Shown here one piece after another: positions 52,782 through 60,144 of a stretch of 60,144 nt of DNA. Position 1 is the first letter of the stretch; every line of letters begins with the position of its first letter. Origin of the DNA: Gammaproteobacteria bacterium (GTDB lineage Bacteria > Pseudomonadota > Gammaproteobacteria > Eutrophobiales > Eutrophobiaceae); contig JAPPLI010000184.1 of assembly GCA_028819495.1 (NCBI GenBank), positions 12,530-72,673 on the forward strand, in the 5' to 3' direction. A model generated the notes under the pieces. The model saw nothing but the letters and a program-made list of their open reading frames with translations. It was not told the DNA's origin and searched no databases. Made by a program: the position numbers and the translations under genes.

Positions 52782-55142
52782 TCAGAAGCTGTAGGAAACA
52801 CTTGCGCCGTAAGTCTGGGGTGAACCGTAGAGGATACCTGCCGGCAGAAACGTGGAAGCAACGCCAAAAGCCTCGGTTCGGTATGTCTTGTCACCAATAT
52901 TCCGCATCCAGAATGACACCTCCCAGTTATGATCCGGGAGTTTCGCGCCAACTGATGCATTGGCAAGCCAGTACGAATAACCCGAAGAACCCCGACGATT
53001 TGGCAACTGGAATTCCACATCATCGGTAAAGCTGAAGTCGAATTGAGCAAAAGGCTGGAACGGTCCGTAATTTTTTTCCGAATCATAGCGCAGCATACCA
53101 TTCAGGGAAATTTCCGGTGTGCGGGTGGTAGTGTCTCCGTCGTAGGTGCCGGCTACTATATCAGAGTCAACGTAATTGGCGCCAAGGTAAAAGGAGAGTT
53201 CAGCAGTGGGCGACCATACCACTTCAGCCTCCACACCATAAATCTCAACATCGCCGGCATTGCCCAGTATGATCAGGCGAATCTCGTTTACGTCGACCCC
53301 GGTAGAGGCCTGGAAATCCTCCCAGTCATAATAGTATGCAGCTGCATTGAATTTCAGACGGCCGTCAAGCAACAGGGATTTGAAGCCCGCTTCATACGCG
53401 GTAATATTTTCTTCTTCAAAGGGCTGAAGCTGATCCGGATCGCCAAAACTGATGCTACCGGGAAAACTCTGTCCACGAAAGCCGGTGGCGACACTGGCAT
53501 AGACCAGCCAATCCTCGTTCGGCCGGTAATTGACACCCGCTTTCCATGTCACCTTGTCACCATCTACGGTGCCGTTGAAAGCGGTAACCATCGGAAGCGG
53601 GGTCCCGACCAGGTGGCCGCGTTGTTGAAAGTCCCTGGACTCCGAGGTATATCGAATGCCCGCAACCAACTGAATCTGCTCAGTCATGTCCCATTCGGCC
53701 TGGCCGAAGCCGGCGATGGAATCGGTCTGCTGATCCGTGTTGTAGTGAAAGATGGTAGAAAAGAGATGGTGCTCGCTGAGATCAGGCACCAGCAGGTCAT
53801 ACACGTTCTCTTCCGAATAATAGGCGCCCACGACCCAGTTGAAGTCACCCCATGAATCATCTGAAGCTATCCTGAGTTCCTGGGTGACGACGTTGATGTT
53901 CTGCTTGGAAATTCCGCCTATCGTTCTGAACGGCCCACCCTGCTGACCGATACCGGTTGTTCTCTGAAAAATCCGGTAGCCGGTAACTGAGGTGAGAGTC
54001 ATACGCTCAAGGTTCCAGTTAATCGTATTGGCCAAACCTATGGATTGAGCATCTATATCGCCGCTGATCCCGAACTCCTTGATAGTAGTTCTGGGATCCG
54101 GGTTGGGATCGGATACTACGGTCAGAACACCACGGTCCGTCGGGCTTTGCACAGTGAGGTCGTAACCACCGATGGTGACAGGGATATGTACGGCATTCGT
54201 AGTGTTATAGCCAAAGGAGGCACACTCGGTTTCATCCCGTATTCCGGTAAAGGCAAAACTGCAGAAAGTACTCGGGTCCGTGCGGATGGTATTGCCGGCA
54301 TGTTTCATGGCCATTACCTGGGAATCGTCCCACCCGGCATCAATTGCCGTATGCACCTCAAAATCAGACGTGGGCTGCCAGAGGGAACTTATGCGAACGG
54401 CATTGCGGTCTATATCACCGTTGCGGCGATGGCTGCCAAGACCGGGATCAGCAAAGAAATGCCGGGTATCTATGGTCTGCCATCCATCTTCGAGCGCGAC
54501 CACGCCTGCGACTCTCAGGGCGAGTGATTCACCTACCGGAATATCGACTGCACCCTCGACGTTGGTAATGTTACGGTTACCATAAGATGCGTTGATATAA
54601 CCACCCCATTCCGACCCCGGTCGGCGCGGGATAAAATTAACTGCCCCAGCCGTTGTATTGCGGCCGTACAGGGTACCCTGCGGTCCTTTTAATACCTCAA
54701 TCCTGTCCATGTCAAACAGGGCATGAGCAATCATGCCGTTGTAGGGGACTGCAACGCCGCTAACGTACAGTGGAAGTGTCGGATTCTGGTTACTTGTATT
54801 ACTGTTGGTGCCGATACCGCGCAGGGTAAACTCCGGGTCTGTCTGGTTCAGGGAACTTTCATTCATGAACAGGCCGGGAACGATGCTGGCGAGGTCCTTC
54901 GGCGTGTGGATTCCCATACCCAACAGGTCTTCTCCACTGAAGGCCTGCATCGAAATGGGAATATCCTGTATCCGCTGTTCCCGATATTGAGCGGTTACGA
55001 CAATTTCTTCGATTGCCGTCGCCTGGGCATGGGCAGTGTGCATCGGGATCGGGGCCAATAAACCGAAAATTGCGAAAATGAACAAACCCCGACGAAAATG
55101 CTGCCCGGTGACTATCACCAGGTATTGAATTATGCGTGCCAT
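52782..55142 (-). CDS. TonB-dependent outer-membrane receptor, paralogue of 43243
   Basis: The ATG at 55142, preceded by AAGGGGGG, gives 786 residues with a signal (GLFIFAIFGLLAPIPMHTAH). The plug begins AIEEIVVTAQYREQRIQDIP and holds EVLKGPQGTLYGRNTTAGAV; the barrel ends in SVSYSF. It shares with the 43243 receptor the FCS...CASF cysteine pair in an outer loop and the AYEAGFKSLLLDGRLKFNAA strand. The MFS gene lies 99 bases upstream and an S9 peptidase downstream, mirroring the first cassette. A peptide or amide substrate is inferred from the peptidase. Confidence 0.9.
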   Translation of the reverse strand: MARIIQYLVIVTGQHFRRGLFIFAIFGLLAPIPMHTAHAQATAIEEIVVTAQYREQRIQDIPISMQAFSGEDLLGMGIHTPKDLASIVPGLFMNESSLNQTDPEFTLRGIGTNSNTSNQNPTLPLYVSGVAVPYNGMIAHALFDMDRIEVLKGPQGTLYGRNTTAGAVNFIPRRPGSEWGGYINASYGNRNITNVEGAVDIPVGESLALRVAGVVALEDGWQTIDTRHFFADPGLGSHRRNGDIDRNAVRISSLWQPTSDFEVHTAIDAGWDDSQVMAMKHAGNTIRTDPSTFCSFAFTGIRDETECASFGYNTTNAVHIPVTIGGYDLTVQSPTDRGVLTVVSDPNPDPRTTIKEFGISGDIDAQSIGLANTINWNLERMTLTSVTGYRIFQRTTGIGQQGGPFRTIGGISKQNINVVTQELRIASDDSWGDFNWVVGAYYSEENVYDLLVPDLSEHHLFSTIFHYNTDQQTDSIAGFGQAEWDMTEQIQLVAGIRYTSESRDFQQRGHLVGTPLPMVTAFNGTVDGDKVTWKAGVNYRPNEDWLVYASVATGFRGQSFPGSISFGDPDQLQPFEEENITAYEAGFKSLLLDGRLKFNAAAYYYDWEDFQASTGVDVNEIRLIILGNAGDVEIYGVEAEVVWSPTAELSFYLGANYVDSDIVAGTYDGDTTTRTPEISLNGMLRYDSEKNYGPFQPFAQFDFSFTDDVEFQLPNRRGSSGYSYWLANASVGAKLPDHNWEVSFWMRNIGDKTYRTEAFGVASTFLPAGILYGSPQTYGASVSYSF

Positions 55143-55241
55143 GATAACCCCCCTTATCACAGTGTAAATAAGACTATTCAATGATTATAACATCTTAAAC
55201 TTAAACTGTCCTGCATAATAGACAGTGTTGTAGTATTACAA

Positions 55242-56600
55242 CTATTGCCACCCCCGTTCTGCTTCCACCAGGCTGGCGCGGTAATATTTCAGTCCGGTAT
55301 AAAGGATGAGCGCAGATAACGGCGCAGATATAGCGACGACAGTCGCCAGGGAATGGCTGACCAAGGTGGGATCACCGTACAGGTAGTCGGTCAGCAGGGC
55401 GACGAAGGTCGGACCTATGCCAAGTCCTATCAGGTTGACAGCCAACAGGTAGAGCGCCGAGACCTGGGCACGCATCTGGTTGGGGGTGACCGGTTGCAGC
55501 GCGGCGGGGGCGATTCCGTGCGGCAGGCCCCATAGATAGGTAAACGGCGCCATGAGCGCCAGCGCCAGCCAGATATCGTCGACCAGGAAGGCGGCAACAC
55601 CGAAAGGAGTTGAACAGAGCGCCCCGATCATGATGACCCTCAGGTTGGCGTCGGTATAACCGCGCTGCCGCAGCGCATCCGCGATCCATCCCGCGCTCAC
55701 CACGCCGGAAGTACCGAACACCAGCAGCATGCTTCCGTAGACAAGGCCGACCTCGCCCGGCGTCCAGCCATACTTGCGGATGAAAAATGCCGGGGTCCAG
55801 GACAGGATCGCATAGGCGAGCATCACGAACATGGAAACCCCGATCATGTGATGCCCGTAAGTACGCCGGTTTTTGCGCAAAAATGCGATAACATCCTTTA
55901 TCGGAATACCTTTCGGCGCCGCGCCCGGTTGACCGCCGAGCAAACCCCTGCGTGCGGGTTCGCGCAGTGACATTACCAGCAACGCCAGTAATACCCCCGG
56001 CAAGCCGACGACGATAAATGCCAGTTGCCATGCGCGCAACTCCCCGAAAACGGGAACGGTGACAACGTCAAGCTGATCCACGTAATCAACCACGGTGCCG
56101 CCAATGATATACGCCAGTCCCGCGCCGAGAAAACTGCCGCCGGTAAAGACCGCAATAGCCCTGGTGACCTTGCCGGGAGGAAAGTAATCGGTAAACAACG
56201 AATAAGATGGCGGCGACAGTGCGGCCTCCCCTACTCCCACCCCTATGCGCGCGGCAAACAACTGCCAGAACGTTTTTGTCAGACCGCACATGGCAGTCAT
56301 CAGGCTCCACAGGAACACCCCTGCTGCAATAATGGAACGCCGGTTGGCGACATCGGCAAGACGGGCAATGGGAATGCCCATCAGGGTGTAGAACAGGGCA
56401 AAGGCGATACCCTGCAGTAGTGATATCTGCGTATCCGAGAGTTGCAGGTCTTCCCGGATCGGTTCGACCAGCAAGTTCAGTATCTGCCGGTCAACAAACG
56501 AAAAGATATAGGCGACGGTCAGTACACCGACGACGTACCAGGCATAGACCTGGTTGGGGTAGTCTCTACTTTCAGCTGCTGGCGGATTGGGATTCTTCAT
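55242..56600 (-). CDS. MFS transporter (spinster-like), paralogue of 45666
   Basis: The ATG at 56600 gives 452 residues and matches the paralogue's start (MKN...); the longer frame upstream has no counterpart. Motif A is GIPIARLADVANRRSIIAAG, and ARIGVGVGEAALSPPSYSLF is on the next loop. It is by eye over 80 percent identical to 45666. Note that Glu in GVGEAALSPP is Ala (GVGAAALSPP) in the other copy, a change next to a conserved motif. It heads the receptor/peptidase group and is divergent from the CopG-PIN module. Confidence 0.88.
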   Translation of the reverse strand: MKNPNPPAAESRDYPNQVYAWYVVGVLTVAYIFSFVDRQILNLLVEPIREDLQLSDTQISLLQGIAFALFYTLMGIPIARLADVANRRSIIAAGVFLWSLMTAMCGLTKTFWQLFAARIGVGVGEAALSPPSYSLFTDYFPPGKVTRAIAVFTGGSFLGAGLAYIIGGTVVDYVDQLDVVTVPVFGELRAWQLAFIVVGLPGVLLALLVMSLREPARRGLLGGQPGAAPKGIPIKDVIAFLRKNRRTYGHHMIGVSMFVMLAYAILSWTPAFFIRKYGWTPGEVGLVYGSMLLVFGTSGVVSAGWIADALRQRGYTDANLRVIMIGALCSTPFGVAAFLVDDIWLALALMAPFTYLWGLPHGIAPAALQPVTPNQMRAQVSALYLLAVNLIGLGIGPTFVALLTDYLYGDPTLVSHSLATVVAISAPLSALILYTGLKYYRASLVEAERGWQ

Positions 56601-56651
56601 TTCTTTGTAATCATACCTGGTGATTGCTTGCTTAACCAACAAAAATAAAAG

Positions 56652-56688
56652 TTGAATATGATAACAAAAGTTGATATAGTGTTATCAT
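56652..56688 (+). promoter_or_regulatory. Promoter and operator of the CopG-PIN module
   Basis: TTGAAT (56652-56657) and TATAGT (56675-56680) are 17 bases apart. The perfect 8-base inverted repeat ATGATAAC (56658-56665) and GTTATCAT (56681-56688) brackets the -10 box and ends one base before the antitoxin ATG. Transcription should begin close to the start codon, giving little or no leader, and a ribbon-helix-helix antitoxin bound here would block polymerase. Confidence 0.75.
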
Positions 56689-56689
56689 T

Positions 56690-56914
56690 ATGATTCGAAC
56701 ACAAATCAGTCTTAGCGAAAGTGATTACGACGCCGCAAAACAGGAGGCCCGACGATTGGGAATCTCTCTCGCGGAATTACTACGTCGCTCGTTGCGTTCC
56801 ACGCTTTCAGTAGATGAGACAAAACCCTGGATGCGTTTTGCGGGTATGGTTGAAACGGGAGATCCCCAATCCAGTCAGCGGATAGACGATGTCGTTTATG
56901 GGCAAAAAGACTGA
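56690..56914 (+). CDS. Ribbon-helix-helix (CopG-type) antitoxin
   Basis: This 74-residue protein has the ribbon RTQISLSESDYDAAKQEARR followed by LGISLAELLRRSLRSTL, the standard RHH DNA-binding fold, and a flexible C-terminal tail (MRFAGMVETGDPQSSQRIDD) likely to cover the PIN toxin. The start is next to a palindromic operator and a 17-base-spaced promoter, and no ribosome site is visible. Its end overlaps the toxin gene by 26 bases, so the toxin is made from the same mRNA. Confidence 0.85.
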   Translation: MIRTQISLSESDYDAAKQEARRLGISLAELLRRSLRSTLSVDETKPWMRFAGMVETGDPQSSQRIDDVVYGQKD

Positions 56915-57311
56915 GGCTTATGTTGACACGTCAGCATTGATAGCCTTCACAGATGGTTCGGATACGCACCACCCCCTGTTCTTTCGCTTATTTGCCGACC
57001 CCCCTCCCCTCGTTACCACAAGTCTTGTTATTGCAGAAGGGCATGGCTGGTTTTTAAAACGTTATGATGAGACCCGGGCGTTGCAGTTCATGGCATTCAT
57101 TGAAAATATGAACATGCTGACTATTGTTGAGGTCGGCAAACAGGAGATTATTTCAGCTACTTCATTTCTCAGAAAATTTTCTGATCAAAAATTGACTCTT
57201 ACGGATGCCATGGGTCTGCATATAATGCAGAAAACAAAAATCACCTCCTGCTGGTCAACGGACTTTCACATGGGATTAACCGGCGTACCGCTAGTGATTC
57301 ACCAGCAGTAA
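56889..57311 (+). CDS. PIN-domain ribonuclease toxin (VapC-like)
   Basis: The start at 56889 (or 56898) overlaps the antitoxin gene, giving about 137-140 residues. PIN acidic residues can be seen in AYVDTSALIAFTDG (Asp13), LVIAEGHGWF (Glu near 50), LTLTDAMGLHIM (Asp near 105) and SCWSTDFHMG (Asp near 123). Together with the RHH protein it makes a complete type II toxin-antitoxin pair. It sits between two TonB-receptor loci and may be a stability or phage-defence unit. Confidence 0.85.
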   Translation: MSFMGKKTEAYVDTSALIAFTDGSDTHHPLFFRLFADPPPLVTTSLVIAEGHGWFLKRYDETRALQFMAFIENMNMLTIVEVGKQEIISATSFLRKFSDQKLTLTDAMGLHIMQKTKITSCWSTDFHMGLTGVPLVIHQQ

Positions 57312-57623
57312 CTACCGGGCCACGAGATCGGGCAAAGTAACCAGCGGGTTGTATTGGTTAATGTGACGTAGTTCCACACCGACAGGAGTCGTACAGGTGA
57401 TCAGGATTCAGGCCGATAATTTTCAAGATATTTTATGTTGTTAAATTACTAACCTCATATAATGCCTGATAATTTTTCAGTTTCGGTCATTCCCGTAAAA
57501 ATATTTTCCGTTACGCTGATGTACGAATTGTTAACCAGTAAGTTTTAATAATTTATTGACTGCCCGTCATTTGACGTATAAAATTTCCGTACAACCAATC
57601 ATCATTATCGAGAGGTTCAGTCT
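57312..57623. other. Gene-free 312-base region
   Basis: AT-rich leader between the toxin gene and the third TonB receptor. Apart from the promoter-like pair at 57556-57584 I see no reading frame, tRNA or strong hairpin. Confidence 0.6.
57556..57584 (+). promoter_or_regulatory. Likely promoter of the third TonB receptor
   Basis: TTGACT (57556-57561) is followed after 17 bases by TAAAAT (57579-57584), inside a TATAAAAT run. A GAGAGG ribosome site comes before the ATG at 57624. The spacing is good but no regulator site is recognisable. Confidence 0.55.
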
Positions 57624-59864
57624 ATGAGGTTATCCGGAATATACACGTCGGTATCAATTGTAATGCTGGCAGCCACTATCCTGGCTGATACTGCCTCTGC
57701 AGTGGTATTGGAGGAAGTGATAGTCACTGCGCAAAAACGTGAACAAAACCTGCAGGACGTAGGAGTATCGGTCACCGCGTTCAGCGGTGAGCAGGCGCGT
57801 GCGCTTGGTTTTACCCGTTCCAATGACGTTATGGCGCAGATGCCGGGAGTATCCTTCAACAGTGTTGACACCGGCGGTGCATTCACCCTGCCGACCATCC
57901 GGGGCGTTTCGCAAAACGATTTCGCCCAGACCCAGGAAGCGCCCAACGCGGTCTACATTGACGGAATATACATGAGTTTTCTTCCGGCCCTGAACTTTGC
58001 GTTATTTGACATGGAGCGCATTGAAGTATTACGCGGGCCACAGGGAACCCTGTATGGCCGTAATGCCACGGGCGGCCTGTTCCATTACGTCACGCGCAAG
58101 CCTACAGACGAATTTGAAGCGTACGCCGATTTCACTTACGGATCCTACGACCAGATCCGCTCCGAAGCAGCTATCGGCGGTCCCATTGCCGAAGGCATCA
58201 TGGCGCGCCTGGCATTTACTTCGGACCATCACGATCCCTGGTGGGAAAATACTGCGGGAGAAGACAGGTTTGACAAAGACCAATATGCGCTACGCGGCCA
58301 GTTGCTCATTGAACCGGACGAAGACATCTCCTTGTTGCTGAGCGTGAACGCGGGCACGCAAAATGATCTTGCCGGTACCTACGAAGGGATTACAGGCGAC
58401 CTGGATGAATTCGGCCGTGGTGTTGATGTAGGCGGCCCTGATTTCAACGGCTATGAAGACATGAACAGGGATGCGCACACTTCAGCGTTCAATGACGTGG
58501 GTTTTCTGGACCGGAAGATACTCTCCCTGGCCGCTACACTGACCTGGGATTTTGACAATGTTACCTTGACCTCAATCTCTGGCTACCATGATTTCGAATA
58601 TGAATACTATGAAGATTGCGACGGCACTCCCTTCGGAACCTGTGAATTCGGTTCCGGCCTGAGCGATGCCAAGCAATTTTCCCAGGAAATTCGATTGAAT
58701 GGAGAGATGGAAAACCTGAGGTGGACGTTCGGCGGGTACTATCTGACCGTTGAGAATGATGCATTCGGTTCATTTGAGGCGCCTGACTTCAATGGTTCGG
58801 ACTTCGCCTTCAACGTTGTCAGCGACTGGGAGACGGATACGGATTCCTGGGCTGTTTTCGGCCAGGTGGAGTTTGATTTTTCCTCTCAATTGACACTCAT
58901 CGCCGGGCTGCGCTGGACGGAGGAGACGAAGGAGCATGTTGCGGCAACGACTTGTGTCGATTTTCCTGCCGTGTGCGCGCCGGGGCAGGTCATGTATAGC
59001 TTCGATGACGTCAATCCCCTGGAGGTAGACCCGGTTACCTTCCTGATTGGGCCTCCGGCCGATCCTGCCCTGACGGAACAGGACGTCGGGGACTGGGCCG
59101 GAAAGATTGAACTGGACTGGCGGCCCAGTGACGATTTGCTCGTCTATGCCAGTGTAACGCGCGGCAACAAAGGTCCCGGTTTCAACGTGCCTTTGGACGG
59201 CCTGGTTGGAGTGGCAGATACCGCTTTCCAGGAAGAAGTGCTGGTTTCCTACGAACTCGGATTTAAAAGTACCTTGTGGGATGGCCGCGCCCGGCTTAAC
59301 GCAGCCGGATTTTACTATGATTATGATGACTACCAGGCATTTAACCTGCTTGGCCTGACCCAGTTTATCCAGAATCGCGATGCGGAGATATACGGGGGCG
59401 AAATTGAACTGACGCTTTCGCCTGCTGAAGGCTGGGACCTGTTGCTCGGCGTGAGCCTTCTTGATCCGAAAGTCAAGGACGTGCCCATGCCGGACTTCGT
59501 CACGGTAATTGACGTTGAACCTTCCCAGGCCCCGGCAATAACAGTGAACGGACTGGCGCGTAAGGAATGGCCGCTGATGAATGGCATGGCCGCCGTGCAA
59601 ATGGATTTCAATTACGTGGATGACTACTGGTCAGGACTGGTTAACGCGCCGGCGACAAATGAGGATTCACACGTGATAGGAAACGCCAGGATCAGTTATT
59701 CAACGGGTGACGGTATGTGGGACATAGCCGTGTTTGTGCGCAATCTTGCCAATGCGGAAATCAATAGCTACACATTCGACTTGGTGGGCTTTACAGGTAC
59801 CAACGTACACTCCTATCGACCGCCGCGCTGGTTTGGAGGCCAGGTCCGGTATACCTGGCAATAA
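57624..59864 (+). CDS. Third TonB-dependent outer-membrane receptor
   Basis: This 746-residue protein has a signal (VSIVMLAATILADTASA), plug marks EEVIVTAQKREQNLQDVGVS and EVLRGPQGTLYGRNATGGLF, and a barrel with the AYEAGFKS-like strand LVSYELGFKSTLWDGRARLN. It ends in GGQVRYTWQ, an aromatic-flanked C-terminus typical of barrels. A cysteine pair is visible in an outer loop (YYEDCDGTPFGTCEFG). It is more distant from the other two receptors and stands alone, without MFS or peptidase genes. GAGAGG precedes the ATG. Substrate unknown. Confidence 0.9.
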   Translation: MRLSGIYTSVSIVMLAATILADTASAVVLEEVIVTAQKREQNLQDVGVSVTAFSGEQARALGFTRSNDVMAQMPGVSFNSVDTGGAFTLPTIRGVSQNDFAQTQEAPNAVYIDGIYMSFLPALNFALFDMERIEVLRGPQGTLYGRNATGGLFHYVTRKPTDEFEAYADFTYGSYDQIRSEAAIGGPIAEGIMARLAFTSDHHDPWWENTAGEDRFDKDQYALRGQLLIEPDEDISLLLSVNAGTQNDLAGTYEGITGDLDEFGRGVDVGGPDFNGYEDMNRDAHTSAFNDVGFLDRKILSLAATLTWDFDNVTLTSISGYHDFEYEYYEDCDGTPFGTCEFGSGLSDAKQFSQEIRLNGEMENLRWTFGGYYLTVENDAFGSFEAPDFNGSDFAFNVVSDWETDTDSWAVFGQVEFDFSSQLTLIAGLRWTEETKEHVAATTCVDFPAVCAPGQVMYSFDDVNPLEVDPVTFLIGPPADPALTEQDVGDWAGKIELDWRPSDDLLVYASVTRGNKGPGFNVPLDGLVGVADTAFQEEVLVSYELGFKSTLWDGRARLNAAGFYYDYDDYQAFNLLGLTQFIQNRDAEIYGGEIELTLSPAEGWDLLLGVSLLDPKVKDVPMPDFVTVIDVEPSQAPAITVNGLARKEWPLMNGMAAVQMDFNYVDDYWSGLVNAPATNEDSHVIGNARISYSTGDGMWDIAVFVRNLANAEINSYTFDLVGFTGTNVHSYRPPRWFGGQVRYTWQ

Positions 59865-59898
59865 CAGAAAACCGCATCCTCCTCAGGGTTGTACTGAA

Positions 59899-59937
59899 AA
59901 AGTCGAAGCGGTCCGGGTGTTCGGACCCTTCGACTTT
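59899..59937 (+). terminator. Strong hairpin after the TonB receptor gene
   Basis: Arms AAAGTCGAAG (59899-59908) and CTTCGACTTT (59928-59937) pair perfectly, followed by a second stem GGTCCG/CGGACC around a six-base loop, with one bulged base. It lies 35 bases after the receptor stop. It is likely a terminator, although the trailing T run is only part of the stem. Confidence 0.65.
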
Positions 59938-59942
59938 AGGGC

Positions 59943-60085
59943 ACCTCTAAAAATTAGAGGCGCCCGTGCAGCATAAGGATATGCTGCCATTTTTAATCAC
60001 GTAAGTGATTGAAAATGAAGGAAACGGAAAATCGCACTTTTCCGTTTCCGTCTCTAAAAGTGCCACGGAGGGCATTTTTAGAGGT
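59943..60085. repeat. Candidate miniature inverted-repeat element of stacked hairpins
   Basis: The 12-base termini ACCTCTAAAAAT (59943-59954) and ATTTTTAGAGGT (60074-60085) are exact reverse complements. Between them lie further hairpins: GCAGCATA with TATGCTGC (59968-59987), ATTTTTAATCAC with GTGATTGAAAAT (59989-60016), GGAAACGGAAAA with TTTTCCGTTTCC (60020-60049) and CTCTAAAAGTGCC with GGCATTTTTAGAG (60052-60083). There is no reading frame inside. It could be a MITE or the worn end of an insertion sequence. Confidence 0.6.
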
Positions 60086-60090
60086 TCCTT

Positions 60091-60144
60091 TTATTCATCC
60101 AGGTCAATGATATTCCTGCACTGACGGATCACTTCCGAGCGCAG
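60091..60144 (-). CDS. 3' end of an unidentified minus-strand gene
   Basis: The reverse strand shows 17 open codons and a TAA: LRSEVIRQCRNIIDLDE. The frame continues out of the window. The sequence is too short to identify; nothing further is claimed. Confidence 0.4.
   Translation of the reverse strand: MRSEVIRQCRNIIDLDE

Noticed and set aside
58770..59600. A 276-codon minus-strand frame
   Set aside because: It lies fully inside the third TonB receptor, has no ribosome site and no family resemblance; it is a shadow frame.

Overview
The window reads as a chromosomal piece of a heterotrophic, probably marine or sediment, gammaproteobacterium. The signs are moderately high GC, a tamA-tamB pair, a CusCBA-type copper/silver efflux operon, three large TonB-dependent receptors and many secreted or lipidated amidohydrolases and peptidases. 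The species cannot be named from sequence alone. No rRNA, tRNA, CRISPR array or intact transposase gene was seen.

Layout: (1) 1-3.9 kb holds a meta-cleavage aromatic pair on the minus strand (an MhpB-like extradiol dioxygenase cut by the window edge, and a fumarylacetoacetase-family hydrolase), then a plus-strand quinone oxidoreductase coupled to a PHP-domain endonuclease-Q-like gene. (2) 3.9-19.4 kb is a defence and toxin-antitoxin island: higBA with a truncated antitoxin, a short helicase-like remnant, phd-vapC with a clear promoter, a 1230-residue STAND-like NTPase, and a tightly overlapping minus-strand operon. That operon runs DEAD/DEAH restriction subunit, lone PIN toxin-like protein, beta-class DNA methylase, and UvrD-type helicase carrying an N-terminal RelE/ParE-like domain. 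It is followed by a small DUF1640-like gene and an ATPase gene flanked by 39-base direct repeats. (3) 19.4-29 kb is envelope and stress: a small membrane protein, tamB, tamA (with a predicted lipoprotein signal), an MscS-like channel, a small membrane protein, an ECF sigma factor, an M20 amidohydrolase and a second DUF1640-like gene. (4) 29-35.3 kb is cusC-cusB-cusA plus a Cys/His-rich small protein.

(5) 35.3-47 kb is a long minus-strand catabolic cluster: MFS transporter and TonB receptor, then three amidohydrolases, a DUF3830 protein, a FAD oxidase, a dimeric-barrel protein and a second MFS transporter. The order suggests outer-membrane capture, periplasmic amide or ring hydrolysis, inner-membrane import and oxidative deamination of an unknown nitrogen-containing or peptide-like substrate. 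(6) 47-60.1 kb holds a secreted BNR/sortilin-like propeller protein, a DPP-IV-like S9 peptidase, a second receptor/MFS cassette paralogous to the first, a CopG-PIN toxin-antitoxin pair with promoter and operator visible, a third TonB receptor, and a compact cluster of hairpins that looks like a miniature inverted-repeat element.

The most interesting parts are the restriction-PIN-methylase-RelE/UvrD operon together with its convergent STAND neighbour, the repeat-flanked ATPase gene, and the catabolic cluster, where one amidohydrolase seems to have lost a metal-binding histidine.
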